64,000 bases of DNA from Streptomyces venezuelae (GCF_008642295.1 NZ_CP029190.1:806001-870000), one strand, 5' to 3'. Counted from the stretch's first letter, positions 1 to 10,889 are shown. Program-made: numbers and translations. The notes: generated by a model not told the origin, from the letters alone.

Positions 1-1
1 T

Positions 2-157
2 TCGGCCGCGCAGCTGGAGCATGTCACGGAGGCGGTGGCGGCGCTGCGTCCGGTCGCCGGCGAGGTGGTGACCACGGAGTTCGCGCGGGCGATGGCCCGG
101 CGGGTGGACGCGGAAGTCGCCTCACTGCTGCACACGGAACCCCGTACGCAACAGTAG
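2..157 (+). CDS. C-terminal fragment of an unidentified protein, cut by the window start
   Basis: The frame starting at base 2 is open from the window edge to a TAG at 155-157 and encodes 51 residues, ending in LLHTEPRTQQ. It is mostly alpha-helical in composition (LEHVTEAVAALRPVAGE). The codon pattern fits a GC-rich actinobacterial gene, with G or C at nearly every third position. No domain can be recognised from this stub. A TetR-type regulator often precedes DUF6230/DUF6114 genes like those downstream, so this could be the end of one, but that is inference from neighbourhood only. Confidence 0.55.
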   Translation, partial: SAAQLEHVTEAVAALRPVAGEVVTTEFARAMARRVDAEVASLLHTEPRTQQ

Positions 158-188
158 GAGTTGGCCTGATGGCGGCGGTCGAGCAACC

Positions 189-244
189 TTGCCAACCACC
201 ATTGGCACTCTTACATTCAACGGCACACCCATACCGGTCAGTAA
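189..244 (+). promoter_or_regulatory. Candidate promoter and operator for the DUF6230 operon
   Basis: TTGCCA (189-194) and TACATT (212-217) are spaced 17 bases apart, as in a sigma-70-like promoter. Inside the spacer, GCCAA and TTGGC form a small inverted repeat. Downstream, ATACCGGTCAGTAA (231-244) is an imperfect palindrome. Its reverse complement begins TTACTGAC, the same eight bases that begin the box upstream of the amidase at 23400. This may be a TetR-family operator; the assignment is inferred from pattern alone. Confidence 0.4.
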
Positions 245-265
245 CGATCATAAAGGGGAAGTGCC

Positions 266-1988
<1,723 letters not shown>

Positions 1989-2024
1989 GACCCCGTCCCC
2001 GGACCTGCCGGGACCCCGAGTCCG

Positions 2025-2086
2025 ACTTGCACTGTGTTCAAGTGCTGGTCTATCGTTCCACTTGAACACAGTGCAAGTGGAACGAT
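2025..2086 (+). promoter_or_regulatory. Nested palindromic operator and promoter
   Basis: A perfect 19-base inverted repeat has arms at 2025-2043 and 2060-2078, each arm itself an imperfect palindrome (ACTTG...CAAGT). A second perfect 12-base repeat (2052-2063 with 2075-2086) overlaps the right arm, so the two stems exclude each other. TTGCAC (2028-2033) and TATCGT (2051-2056) are 17 bases apart. One operator arm therefore covers the -35 region and the other lies just after the -10. This is typical of control by a TetR-like dimer; the regulator is not identified. Confidence 0.6.
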
Positions 2087-2111
2087 GGACCGCACCGACA
2101 AGGGGACCCGC

Positions 2112-3518
2112 ATGTCCGAACACGAGCAGCACGAACACCCGCTGTCCGCATTAGTGGCGGCCACGGCCGAGGAGTACGCCATTCCAGGCGTCGTCGTCGG
2201 AGTGTGGGCGGACGGGCAGGAGGTGTTCGCGTCCCACGGTGTGACAAGCCTCGACAACCCGTTGCCGGTCGACCCCAGGACGCTCTACCAACTGGGGTCG
2301 GTGACCAAGACCTTCACCGCAACCGCACTGCTGCGCCTGGTCGAGAGCGGCGAGATCGAACTGGACGCGCCGGTGTGCCGCTACGTTCCCGAGCTGGTGC
2401 TCTCGGACCAGGAGGCCGCGGCCCGGATCACCGTACTGAATCTGCTCAACCACACCGGCGGGCTGGACTGGGCGGTGATCGCCGACACCGGTGACGGGGA
2501 CGACGCCCTGGCCGCGTACGTGGCGCGGATGGCCGAGATGGAGATGGCCGCGCCGCCCGGGACCCGGGCCTCCTACAGCCAGGCCGGGTACAACCTGGCC
2601 GGCCGGGTGCTGGAGAAGGTCACCGGCCTCACCTACGAGCGGGCCGTCGCCTCGCTCGTCCTGGAGCCGCTCGGGCTCTCGGACACCTTCTTCTTCCCCG
2701 ACGACGTCATGACCCGGCGGTTCGCCGTGGGTCACAACCTCGAGGACGACACCCTCTCCATCGCCCGGCCGTGGCGGATCCCGCGCGGGCACAACCCCGG
2801 CGGGGGCATGGTCTCCTCGGTGGCGGACCTGCTGCGCTGGGCCCGCTTCCACCTCGGCGACGGCCGTACGGAGAGCGGCGAGCCGCTGCTCCCCGCCGCG
2901 CGCCTGCACGGGATGAAGGAGCCCACCGTCGCCCTGCGGAGCAGCACCCAGGGTGACGCCCTGGGCATCTGCTGGTTCCTGCGCGATGTGGACGGGGTCC
3001 GCACGGTGGGCCACGGCGGTTCGGCGAACGGTCAGTTCGCCGAGTTCCTGCTGGTGCCCGAACGGAACTTCGCCGTGGTCTCGGTGTCCAACGCCGGCCC
3101 GAACGGCATCCCCTGCAACCAGGAGATCGTCCGGTGGGCGCTCCGGACCTGGCTGGGGGTGACGGACCGGGACCCGGAGCCGATCCCGCACGACGCGGCA
3201 CGGGCCGGCGAGCTCGTCGGCACCTACGACATCGATGCCATGACCCTCTCGATCGGCACCGACGGAGCGGGACTGACGCTCGACGTCCGGTTCAAGGCGG
3301 AGCTCCGCGCGGCGTCCGACATTCCCCTTCCTCCGGACTACCCGCCGGCCGACTTCGGCCTGCTGCCCGGCGACTCGGACGACTACATCATCACCAACGG
3401 GGGCCTGAAGGGGCAGCGCGGCTTCTTCACCCGCGACGAGACCGGCGCGATCGTGGGGATCGACCTCGCCGGCCGGCTGTTCCGGCGGCTTCCGGAACCC
3501 GCTCCCAGCATCCGGTAG
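2112..3518 (+). CDS. Serine hydrolase of the beta-lactamase / penicillin-binding fold
   Basis: This encodes 468 residues of the class C beta-lactamase/DD-peptidase superfamily. The SxxK motif with the nucleophilic serine is SVTK in GSVTKTFTA. The second motif reads YSQ (YSQAGYN) where YxN is usual, and the third is HGG. A C-terminal extension of about 110 residues follows, as in many esterase-like members. No signal peptide is visible, so the enzyme is probably cytoplasmic and more likely an esterase or amidase than a cell-wall enzyme. ATG 2112 was chosen for its AAGGGGA ribosome site; an in-frame ATG at 2085 lies inside the operator. A terminator hairpin follows. Confidence 0.8.
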   Translation: MSEHEQHEHPLSALVAATAEEYAIPGVVVGVWADGQEVFASHGVTSLDNPLPVDPRTLYQLGSVTKTFTATALLRLVESGEIELDAPVCRYVPELVLSDQEAAARITVLNLLNHTGGLDWAVIADTGDGDDALAAYVARMAEMEMAAPPGTRASYSQAGYNLAGRVLEKVTGLTYERAVASLVLEPLGLSDTFFFPDDVMTRRFAVGHNLEDDTLSIARPWRIPRGHNPGGGMVSSVADLLRWARFHLGDGRTESGEPLLPAARLHGMKEPTVALRSSTQGDALGICWFLRDVDGVRTVGHGGSANGQFAEFLLVPERNFAVVSVSNAGPNGIPCNQEIVRWALRTWLGVTDRDPEPIPHDAARAGELVGTYDIDAMTLSIGTDGAGLTLDVRFKAELRAASDIPLPPDYPPADFGLLPGDSDDYIITNGGLKGQRGFFTRDETGAIVGIDLAGRLFRRLPEPAPSIR

Positions 3519-3546
3519 CCGACAGCGGAGACCGGGTGCCCCGGTG

Positions 3547-3587
3547 ACCCGGTGGGGCCGTCCCCGTGCCGGACGGCCCCACCGGGT
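3547..3587. terminator. Bidirectional terminator hairpin
   Basis: A perfect 17-bp stem (3547-3563 with 3571-3587) has a 7-base loop. It lies between two convergent genes and abuts the stop codon of the P450 gene. There is no clear T-run, as is common in actinobacteria. Confidence 0.75.
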
Positions 3588-3588
3588 C

Positions 3589-4815
3589 TCACCAGGTCAC
3601 GGGGAGACTGACCACCCCGTGGAAGTCCGAGTCGGAGCGCATCGGAACCTCCTCGGCCGGAACGGCCAGCCGCAGACCGGGGAACCGGTTGAACAGCTCG
3701 ACGAGGGCGATCCGGACCTCGACCCGGGCCAGGTGCTGGCCGAGACACTGGTGGATGCCGTGGCCGAACGTCAGCTGCCCGGCGGCCTGCCGGCGGATGT
3801 CGAGGACGTCGGGGTCCGGGTACTTCTCCGGGTCGCGGTTGGCGGCCTGGACCGCGAGGGTGACCGTGTCCCCGGCCTTGACGACCCGGCCCGCCAGCTC
3901 GACGTCCTCCAGGGCGGTCCGCATCCCCGTATCGGTGATGGTCAGGTAGCGCAGCAGTTCCTCGACCGCCCCGTCGGCGAGCTCCGGCTCGGCCCGCAGC
4001 GCGGCCAGCTGATCGGGGTTGGTGAGCAGGGCGTAGACGCTCAGCCCGATCATGTTGGCGGTGGTGTCGAAGCCGGCTCCGAGCAGCAGCGAGCCGATGT
4101 TGGTCAGTTCCTCGTCCGTGAGGTCGCTGTCGGTCAGCTCGCTCAGCACATCGTCGGTGGGGTTGGCGCGCTTGGCCAGGACCAGTTCGTTCAGGAACTT
4201 CTGGATCTCCGCGAAAGCGGCGAACTGCGCCTCGGGACCGTGGCTGTTGTCATTGGTCGCGATCACCTGCCGCTCGAAGAACTCCCGGTCCTCGTAGGGG
4301 ACTCCAAGCAGCTCGCACATCATCTGCGCCGGGATCGGCATCGCGTAGATCTGGAACAGGTCGACCGTCGGGCCCTGCCGTTCCATGGCGTCCAGGCGGT
4401 CGGCGGCGATCTGTTCGAGCCGCTCGGTGAGCCGGCGCATCCGGCGGGTGGTGAACTTGCCCGCGAGCGGCTTCCGGTAGCGGGTGTGCTCGGGCGCGTC
4501 CATCCGTACGAACATGCCGGGCTCAGCCGGCGGGGCCTGGTGCTCGGCGGCCGGCCCCGGAATCGGCCAGTGCACCAGCTCGGCCCGCGAACTGAACCGG
4601 CTGTCGGCCAGCACCTCGCGCACCAGGGCGTGGCTGGTCGCCAGCCATCCCACATGGCCGTCGGGGTACGCCATGGGACACAGCGGCTCCTCCGCGCGCA
4701 GCTGCGCGAACTCCGCGGGCGGGTCCAGCGGACAGCCGGCCGGGCGTTCCGTGGGCAGACCCGCGAGCGGCGGCGGGGGCGCCGTACTGCCCGTGGTTTC
4801 AGTCGGGTTGACCAT
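3589..4815 (-). CDS. Cytochrome P450 monooxygenase
   Basis: This encodes 408 residues, the usual size of a soluble bacterial P450. The oxygen-binding helix I motif is GAGFDTT (residues 246-252). The ExxR motif is E286-LL-R289. The haem-ligand loop is FGHGIHQCLGQHLAR, with the cysteine at 357. No ferredoxin or reductase gene is adjacent, so redox partners must come from elsewhere. The loop resembles the CYP105/CYP107 groups of Streptomyces. The substrate cannot be inferred because no biosynthetic cluster surrounds it. The ATG has GAGGAGCC upstream on its strand. Confidence 0.92.
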   Translation of the reverse strand: MVNPTETTGSTAPPPPLAGLPTERPAGCPLDPPAEFAQLRAEEPLCPMAYPDGHVGWLATSHALVREVLADSRFSSRAELVHWPIPGPAAEHQAPPAEPGMFVRMDAPEHTRYRKPLAGKFTTRRMRRLTERLEQIAADRLDAMERQGPTVDLFQIYAMPIPAQMMCELLGVPYEDREFFERQVIATNDNSHGPEAQFAAFAEIQKFLNELVLAKRANPTDDVLSELTDSDLTDEELTNIGSLLLGAGFDTTANMIGLSVYALLTNPDQLAALRAEPELADGAVEELLRYLTITDTGMRTALEDVELAGRVVKAGDTVTLAVQAANRDPEKYPDPDVLDIRRQAAGQLTFGHGIHQCLGQHLARVEVRIALVELFNRFPGLRLAVPAEEVPMRSDSDFHGVVSLPVTW

Positions 4816-5111
4816 GTCGGCTCCTCGTCATGGGCGCGTGAAAATCCGTTCGCTCATGATCGACACCACCTGGCGTCCGGAGACTGCGCGTGAGCAAATG
4901 TTGACGACTCCCTAACACGCCGGGCATGCATCACAACAGCATTGTGGCCATTTTCGACCGAAATTAACGCCACCTATCCAAGTGGAATGAATCTTTCCGG
5001 TCTTTGCGGCAGCTATATCCAGACTTTGCTTGACCGAAATTCGACGGCTTCCCTCCAATGGGCCGGCCGCCCGGCCCTAGGCTGGTCCCCTCAACCGGGG
5101 AGGGGCACGGA
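4816..5111. promoter_or_regulatory. Divergent intergenic region between the P450 and caspase-STAND genes
   Basis: This is 296 bases and less GC-rich than its surroundings. GACCGAAATT occurs twice in direct orientation (4956-4965 and 5032-5041). The region must hold promoters for both divergent genes, but no convincing -35/-10 pair was found on either strand. Confidence 0.35.
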
Positions 5112-8100
5112 GTGAGGCGCTTCCTCATCGCGGCGGGCACCCGCCACTACCGCGGCGGCCTGCCGGAACTGCCCCTGGCACACAGTGATGTCGACGCGGT
5201 GGTCGCGCTCTTCACGGCCGCCGGTTACGAGCGCGCGCTGGCCGCGGTCTCCGCGGACCCGCGGGCCGGAGAATTCGAGGACGCCCTGGCCGACTGGTGC
5301 GCAACGGCCGACCTGACCGCGGACGACCTCCTCGTCCTCTACTACGCGGGCCACGGCGTCCGTTCCGCCTCCGGCCCCTACCGGCTGGCGTGCACCGACA
5401 GCGAGGACCACCGGCCCCGGTCCTGGCTGTCCCTGTCCTCGCTGGCGGAGATCATCGCCCAGTCCCCGCTACGCAACGTCCTGCTCGTCGTGGACTCCTG
5501 CCATGCGGCGGCGGCCGGTGCCGAGATCGCCGGCATGACCGAGGCCATCGTGGCCACCCGGTCCCGGGCGGACGAGCCCGGAGCCGGCACCTGGCTGCTC
5601 GCCTCCGCCCGGCACCGCGAGCAGGCCCGAGACGGCGCCTTCGTCCGCCGGCTCGCCGCCGCCTGGGAGGAGGGCGACGGCCCCTCCCAGCGCCACCTCT
5701 CCCCCGCCACCCTGGCCGAACGCATCAACCGGGCCTTCGTCACCGCCGGCCTCACCCAGCGGGCCGGCTGCTCCTCCCTGGACCAGGCCCGGCGCCCGCC
5801 GTTCTTCCCCAACCCGGCCTTCGACCGGGAGGCCGAAGTCACCCCCGAGGGCCGGCCCGGCGCGGACGACGGGGACCGCGCCTCGCACTTCGACCCCCGG
5901 GGCCGCGGGGTGGAGCACGTACACGACCCCGGTTCGTACTTCACCGGCCGGGAACACGCCCTGACGGCGGTACGGGCCCACCTGGCGGGCGAGGGCGGCC
6001 GGGCCCCGCTCGTGGTGACGGCCGACCCCGGTTCGGGCAAGTCGGCGGTGCTGGGGAGGCTGGTGCTGGAAGGCCACGCGGACACCTCCGTCAACGCCCG
6101 CCACCAGACCCTCGAAGCCCTGGTGGGCCGGCTCGCCGCGGCAGCCGATGTACGGGCCGGCAGCCCGGACGCGCTGCTCACCGCGCTCGCCGGCCGGGAA
6201 CGGCCCTTCCGTATCGTGCTCGACTCCCTCGACGAGGCCGGCCCGGGCGGCGACAAGGCGGAGGCCCGCCGGATCGCGTGGGAACTGCTGCGCCCGCTGG
6301 GCGCCGTGGACTGTGTCCGCCTGGTGATCGGCTCGCGCCGCGAGATGCTGCCGCACATCGGCGACCGGATCCCGGCCGTCGACCTCGACCAGAGCGCGTA
6401 CGCCGAGGACACCAGCACCGCCGAGTACGTGGCGAAGGTCCTGGCCGACCCGGCCGGCCCGTACGGGCGCACCCCCGGCACCGCCCGCCGGATCGCGGAC
6501 GAGGTGGCCCGGCGGTCCGGCCGCTGCTTCCTGGTCGCCCGGATGACGGCGACCGCCCTGCTGCGCGGCCCGCTGGTGGACACCACCGTGCCGGGCTGGG
6601 CGGAACAGCTGCCCTCCGACGTGGGCGGCGCCTTCGAGGCGTACCTGCAACGGCTGCCCCGGGAACGGCACACGGCGGCCATGGCCCTGCTGAGCGCGGC
6701 AGCCTTCGGGGAGGGGAACGGGCTGCCGCGCCGGATCTGGGTGCGGGTGGCGGCCGAGCTGTCCGGGATCCCGCTCGCGGAGTCGGACGTCGACCTGCTG
6801 CTGGAGGGGGACGGCTCGTACCTCTCGCACGCCGAGGTGGACCGTACGAAGTACTTCCGGCTCTACCACCAGGAGCTGACGGACCACATCAGGAACCGGA
6901 CTCTGGCCCACCGGGACCTGCAGGACGTGCACGAATGCTTCGTCCGGACACTGCTGGACACCGTCCCCGGCGGTGGCCGGAACTGGGCGCGGGCCCCGGA
7001 GTACGTCCGCGCCCACCTGGCCACCCACGCGGCCGAGGCGGGCCTGCTGGACGGCCTGATCGAGGACGCGGCCTTCGTCCTGGCGGCCGACCCGGCCTCC
7101 CTCCTCCCGGCGGTCCGCCACGCCTCCCGCCGCCCGCTGCTGTCGATGGCGGTGGAACGGGCGGCGTACCTGTTCGGCGACGCGGACCCGGACACCGACC
7201 GGGCCGCGCTGCTGGCGTACGTGGCGCGGGCTTACGGGGAGGACGGATTGGCCGGGGCGGCGGAGGCGCTGGCGGCCTCGGTGGAGCGGATGCGGGTGCC
7301 GCGGCGGCAGTTGACACCGCACCGGGTGGTGGGCCGGTACGCGGGTGATGCGTACTCGACCTGGTCCGTGCGGAAGGGCTGGCGGATCGAGGACACGGTC
7401 CTGGCCGGCGGCGACCGGGTGGTGCTGGCCCTTCCTCCGCAGGGCAGCGAGGTCCGCCTCTGGGTGATCGACTCGCCTTCGCGGTCCGGGGTGCTGCCCC
7501 ATCCCGCGCAGGTCACCGGCCTGGCCCTGGTGCCCGGAGGCGCGGTCACCCTCGACACGGTCGGCGCCCTCCGGGTCTGGGACCTGCACGAACACGCGGT
7601 AGTCGGGGAGATCCCGGACACGCCGTACGTCAAACTGCTCGACGCCGGAGCGCTCCGCGACGGGACTCCGGTGGCCGCGTGCCGCGACGGTGATGAGGGC
7701 GTGGCCGTCGTCGATCTGACCACGGGCCACGTCCTAACCTCGTATCCCGGGCACACGGCCTTCCTCTGCCACGATCCGGAGGGGGCGGCCCAGTTGCTCG
7801 TCGGCAACGCGTCCGACGCGCCCGACGGAACCGTCACCCTGCACCCGGTCGAGGGGGACGGAGAGAGCAGGACGCTGCTGACGGGGCGGCACGAGCCCGT
7901 CCTGCAGCACCGGATCCGGCTCGCGGACGGCGGTATGGCCGTGGCTGTGGTGAGCGGAGACGGATCATGCCTGCTGACCCTGCTCGACGTGCGGTCGGGA
8001 GAGATGACCGAGACCGCGCCCGCGGGCTGGGACAGACATCTGGAGGGCGGCTTCGTGCGCGGTTCCTCCGGCAGTCCCATGCTGGTGCTGCAGGGCAGCG

Positions 8101-9734
8101 GCGGGTCGGTGACCCTGCGCCTCGGGGCGGAGGCCGTCGAGCAGGCCGAAGTGCGCATCCCCAGAAGCCTGTCGATGACCTCCTTCCGGTACCAGGGGCG
8201 GCTCCATACGGCGGTGGCAGACTTCCATGAGCTGTGTGTGGTGGACTCCCTCACCGGAGAACGCGTGGGACCGTCGCTGAAAGGCCACGAAAGCGCGGTG
8301 GGCCTGGTGCACGTTCTCGAGGCTCCGGGGAGCGGCGATCCCGAGATCCTCGCCGTCGGAAACGACGGTACGGCCCGCCTGTGGCGCTGGCCGGACGTAC
8401 TGGTCGCAGGACCTGCCGAGGACGGAACGGACGGAGCGGAGAATCAGCCCCCCTACTCCGAACCCGATGAACTCATCACCGGGTCGGTCGCCCGCGGTCC
8501 GCTGCTCGCCCTCGCCACGAGCGGCTTCACAGTCGTCGACACCGGGGTGCTGGACCGACCCGCTGACGTCGCACCCCGGACCGCCCTCATCGAGGACGTG
8601 TCCGGGCCGGTTTCCCACAGCGCCGGACCCGACGGCGAACTCCACCTCCTGGCCTGGGAATACTCCGAGTTCAATGAAGGGAACGATGAATTCGGCACGT
8701 ACTGGTCACGGCCCGGCCAAGCCGTGTGGCTGGGGGTGGCCCGCGACGGCTCGACCGCCAGGCGGGCCCGGCTCACCGACCTCGAAGGAGACTCCGCCGT
8801 GCACGGCCACCTGCTGGCTTCGACCCGGGCCCGGCCCGGGACCTGCGTCGTGGGATTCGACGCCCTGCGCGGCCGGATCGGGCTCTACCGCTTCCCCACG
8901 CACGCCCCGGCCTGGACGGCGATCCCCTGGGAGGTGCCCGGGATGCGGGACATCGTCCGTACCGCGGCATTCACCCTCCCCTCGGGGACCGCGGTGCTGA
9001 TGGTCTGCTCCCGGCCGGCCCGGCCCGACGAGATTTCCACCTGGCTCCGGAGGCCGGCCCGAAACGGTCCGAGTCCGGCTCTTTCAGGGCCTGCCACCGG
9101 GCTCTGGGACTGTGAGACGGGCCGTCCGGTGCGTGGCGCCGTTCAGCCGCTCCCCTTCGACACACTGCGGCTCGTGCCGCACCACAGCCCCCGCGGCACC
9201 CGGTGGGTCGCCTGCCAGGCACCCGCCGGACAGGTCGCGGTCTTCGAGCCGCTGACGGGTGCTGTCTTCCCCGTGCGCGCGGCACAGCCCGGGGTAGACC
9301 GCGACCCGAATCGCAGGCCCCGGACCGGCCGCGACTTCGACCTCCGGTGGGCCGAGACCGCCGGCGGTGCCGCCGTGCTGCTCAGCGTGGACGTGGACAC
9401 GGCCAGGGACAAACGGGCGCTCCCCGTCACCGTCTGGGACTCCACCGCACCCCACACCACCCGGCAGCTACCGGTGCCGGCCACCCGCATCCTGTGGACC
9501 GGTACCACCCCCAACGGCGAGGTCCTCGTCGCCCTCGGCGATCCGCAGGGCATCACCCTCTGCCATCTCCCCGGCGGGGAGAAGGTCTGGTCCACCCCCG
9601 TCCCCGCCCTCGTCACCTGCCTCGCCGTGGTTCCCGGCAGCCCGGGCCCGGACCTGGCCGTCGGCACCCAGCAGGGCGTCGTCCTCATCCGCCCCCGCAT
9701 CGACGCGGGCTGGCGCCGACGGCTCGGCCTGTGA
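5112..9734 (+). CDS. Caspase-like protease fused to a STAND-type NTPase and beta-propeller
   Basis: This encodes 1540 residues from a GTG preceded by GGGGAGGGG; an in-frame ATG at 5058 has no ribosome site. Residues 1-240 form a peptidase C14 (caspase-like) domain with the catalytic dyad His81 (YYAGHG) and Cys130 (VVDSCHA). Near residue 303 comes a Walker A motif (DPGSGKSAV), with a Walker B-like VLDSLDEAG near 367, in an NTPase region with a helical module behind it. From about residue 780 to the end, repeated beta-strand units resemble a WD40-type propeller. The architecture matches bacterial NLR-like signalling proteins: propeller sensor, NTPase switch, protease effector. The gene stands alone. 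Its trigger and target are unknown; a defence or regulated-death role is inference. Confidence 0.85.
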   Translation: MRRFLIAAGTRHYRGGLPELPLAHSDVDAVVALFTAAGYERALAAVSADPRAGEFEDALADWCATADLTADDLLVLYYAGHGVRSASGPYRLACTDSEDHRPRSWLSLSSLAEIIAQSPLRNVLLVVDSCHAAAAGAEIAGMTEAIVATRSRADEPGAGTWLLASARHREQARDGAFVRRLAAAWEEGDGPSQRHLSPATLAERINRAFVTAGLTQRAGCSSLDQARRPPFFPNPAFDREAEVTPEGRPGADDGDRASHFDPRGRGVEHVHDPGSYFTGREHALTAVRAHLAGEGGRAPLVVTADPGSGKSAVLGRLVLEGHADTSVNARHQTLEALVGRLAAAADVRAGSPDALLTALAGRERPFRIVLDSLDEAGPGGDKAEARRIAWELLRPLGAVDCVRLVIGSRREMLPHIGDRIPAVDLDQSAYAEDTSTAEYVAKVLADPAGPYGRTPGTARRIADEVARRSGRCFLVARMTATALLRGPLVDTTVPGWAEQLPSDVGGAFEAYLQRLPRERHTAAMALLSAAAFGEGNGLPRRIWVRVAAELSGIPLAESDVDLLLEGDGSYLSHAEVDRTKYFRLYHQELTDHIRNRTLAHRDLQDVHECFVRTLLDTVPGGGRNWARAPEYVRAHLATHAAEAGLLDGLIEDAAFVLAADPASLLPAVRHASRRPLLSMAVERAAYLFGDADPDTDRAALLAYVARAYGEDGLAGAAEALAASVERMRVPRRQLTPHRVVGRYAGDAYSTWSVRKGWRIEDTVLAGGDRVVLALPPQGSEVRLWVIDSPSRSGVLPHPAQVTGLALVPGGAVTLDTVGALRVWDLHEHAVVGEIPDTPYVKLLDAGALRDGTPVAACRDGDEGVAVVDLTTGHVLTSYPGHTAFLCHDPEGAAQLLVGNASDAPDGTVTLHPVEGDGESRTLLTGRHEPVLQHRIRLADGGMAVAVVSGDGSCLLTLLDVRSGEMTETAPAGWDRHLEGGFVRGSSGSPMLVLQGSGGSVTLRLGAEAVEQAEVRIPRSLSMTSFRYQGRLHTAVADFHELCVVDSLTGERVGPSLKGHESAVGLVHVLEAPGSGDPEILAVGNDGTARLWRWPDVLVAGPAEDGTDGAENQPPYSEPDELITGSVARGPLLALATSGFTVVDTGVLDRPADVAPRTALIEDVSGPVSHSAGPDGELHLLAWEYSEFNEGNDEFGTYWSRPGQAVWLGVARDGSTARRARLTDLEGDSAVHGHLLASTRARPGTCVVGFDALRGRIGLYRFPTHAPAWTAIPWEVPGMRDIVRTAAFTLPSGTAVLMVCSRPARPDEISTWLRRPARNGPSPALSGPATGLWDCETGRPVRGAVQPLPFDTLRLVPHHSPRGTRWVACQAPAGQVAVFEPLTGAVFPVRAAQPGVDRDPNRRPRTGRDFDLRWAETAGGAAVLLSVDVDTARDKRALPVTVWDSTAPHTTRQLPVPATRILWTGTTPNGEVLVALGDPQGITLCHLPGGEKVWSTPVPALVTCLAVVPGSPGPDLAVGTQQGVVLIRPRIDAGWRRRLGL

Positions 9735-9785
9735 CCTCGGGAGTGGCCGTGACCGCACGCTCGCACCGGTCTTTTCGTTAACCCT

Positions 9786-9814
9786 TTGCCGATGAGCCGA
9801 TGGCCAGCTTAAGT
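9786..9814 (+). promoter_or_regulatory. Candidate promoter for the leader ORF and acetyltransferase
   Basis: TTGCCG (9786-9791) and TTAAGT (9809-9814) are separated by exactly 17 bases, about 60 bases before the leader ORF. The assignment is by eye. Confidence 0.35.
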
Positions 9815-9873
9815 TCTCCCAGCCGCCCGATGTCGTTCGGGACCGGCGCTGTCGACGAGGAGGTGTGGAGCAC

Positions 9874-9966
9874 ATGCGCAGGAGTGCCCAGGTGTTGAGT
9901 CCGCGTACTGACCTTTGCCACTTCCTCACGACGGAGACACCTTGTCGTCTCGCATCACCCCGCTGA
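9874..9966 (+). CDS. Candidate 30-residue leader peptide ORF
   Basis: An ATG with GAGGAGGTG ribosome-site sequence upstream opens a 30-codon frame reading MRRSAQVLSPRTDLCHFLTT and ending in LASPR. It overlaps the first 25 bases of the acetyltransferase gene in another frame. The RxDLCxx...C pattern loosely recalls the short cysteine-containing leader peptides ahead of some Streptomyces operons. If translated, it would couple or attenuate expression of the downstream gene. Only sequence and ribosome site support it. Confidence 0.4.
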   Translation: MRRSAQVLSPRTDLCHFLTTETPCRLASPR

Positions 9967-10823
9967 CCGATCCCGCTCACGCCGCGAACAGCCGGCGACT
10001 TGCATGGCTGGCGTCCGACGGCGATTCCATCCCCACCGGAACCGCCTTTCTGCGCCTGTTCGACAGCCCCGAACAGGAACATCTGGCCGAACTGACCCTC
10101 CAGGTCCATCCGGCGGAGCGACGCCGTCACATCGGCTCGCAGCTCCTCGACGCCGCCGTGGCCGCAGCCCGAGACCACGCCCGCCGCTGCGTCATCGCAC
10201 AGGCCGAGGCCGGATCTCCGGGCGACCACTTCCTGCCCGCGCGCGGCTTCCGGAAGGTCCTCACGCTGAGGTTCTCCCGCTTGCCGCTGGCCGACGCGGA
10301 CACCAGCGCCCTCGCCCGCATCATCGAGCGCCCGCACCCCGGCTACCGGCTGACGTCATGGCACGGAACCGTGCCCGACGACCTCGCCGAGACGTTCGCC
10401 GCCTCACGTCGCGCCATGGACGACATGCCCATGGACGACACCGACTACGGCATCGTCGCCTGGGACGTGGACCGGGTCCGGACCGCGGCGAAGGCCGTCG
10501 AACAGCGCGGCGACCACCTGCACACCGTCGCCGCCGTCGACACCTCCGACGACTCGATCGCCGGCTTCACCGAGCTGGTCGTTCCCGGCAACGGCACAGG
10601 TGACGCCCAGCACTACGGCACCGGCGTGCTGCCCGAGCACCGTGGACACGGCCTTGGCCGATGGATGAAGGCCGAGTCCATCCGACACGCCCATGGGCGC
10701 TACCCGGACCTCGGCGGCCTCCTGACCGACACCGCCGACAGCAACACGCACATGAGACAGATCAACGACGGTCTCGGCTACTCACCCACGCACACGACAC
10801 ATCAGTACCAACTCGACCTCTAG
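9942..10823 (+). CDS. Tandem GNAT-domain acetyltransferase
   Basis: This encodes 293 residues from a TTG preceded by ACGGAG at good spacing; a TTG at 9915 lacks a ribosome site. The N-terminal half (about 1-120) is GNAT-like with VHPAERRRHIGSQLL as the acetyl-CoA binding region. The C-terminal half (about 130-293) carries a second, better preserved pyrophosphate loop in VLPEHRGHGLGRWM. Double-GNAT proteins of this type include mycothiol synthase and drug acetyltransferases, but nothing here fixes the substrate. The gene is isolated, with a leader ORF in front and a strong terminator behind. Confidence 0.8.
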   Translation: MSSRITPLTDPAHAANSRRLAWLASDGDSIPTGTAFLRLFDSPEQEHLAELTLQVHPAERRRHIGSQLLDAAVAAARDHARRCVIAQAEAGSPGDHFLPARGFRKVLTLRFSRLPLADADTSALARIIERPHPGYRLTSWHGTVPDDLAETFAASRRAMDDMPMDDTDYGIVAWDVDRVRTAAKAVEQRGDHLHTVAAVDTSDDSIAGFTELVVPGNGTGDAQHYGTGVLPEHRGHGLGRWMKAESIRHAHGRYPDLGGLLTDTADSNTHMRQINDGLGYSPTHTTHQYQLDL

Positions 10824-10831
10824 CAGCGGAC

Positions 10832-10871
10832 GGACGGGCCGGACCTGGACATCACATGGTCCGGCCCGTCC
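10832..10871. terminator. Bidirectional terminator hairpin
   Basis: A perfect 14-bp stem (10832-10845 with 10858-10871) has a 12-base loop and lies between the convergent acetyltransferase and RNA-repair operons. Confidence 0.75.
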
Positions 10872-10889
10872 ATGCTTTCGGTATACGGC

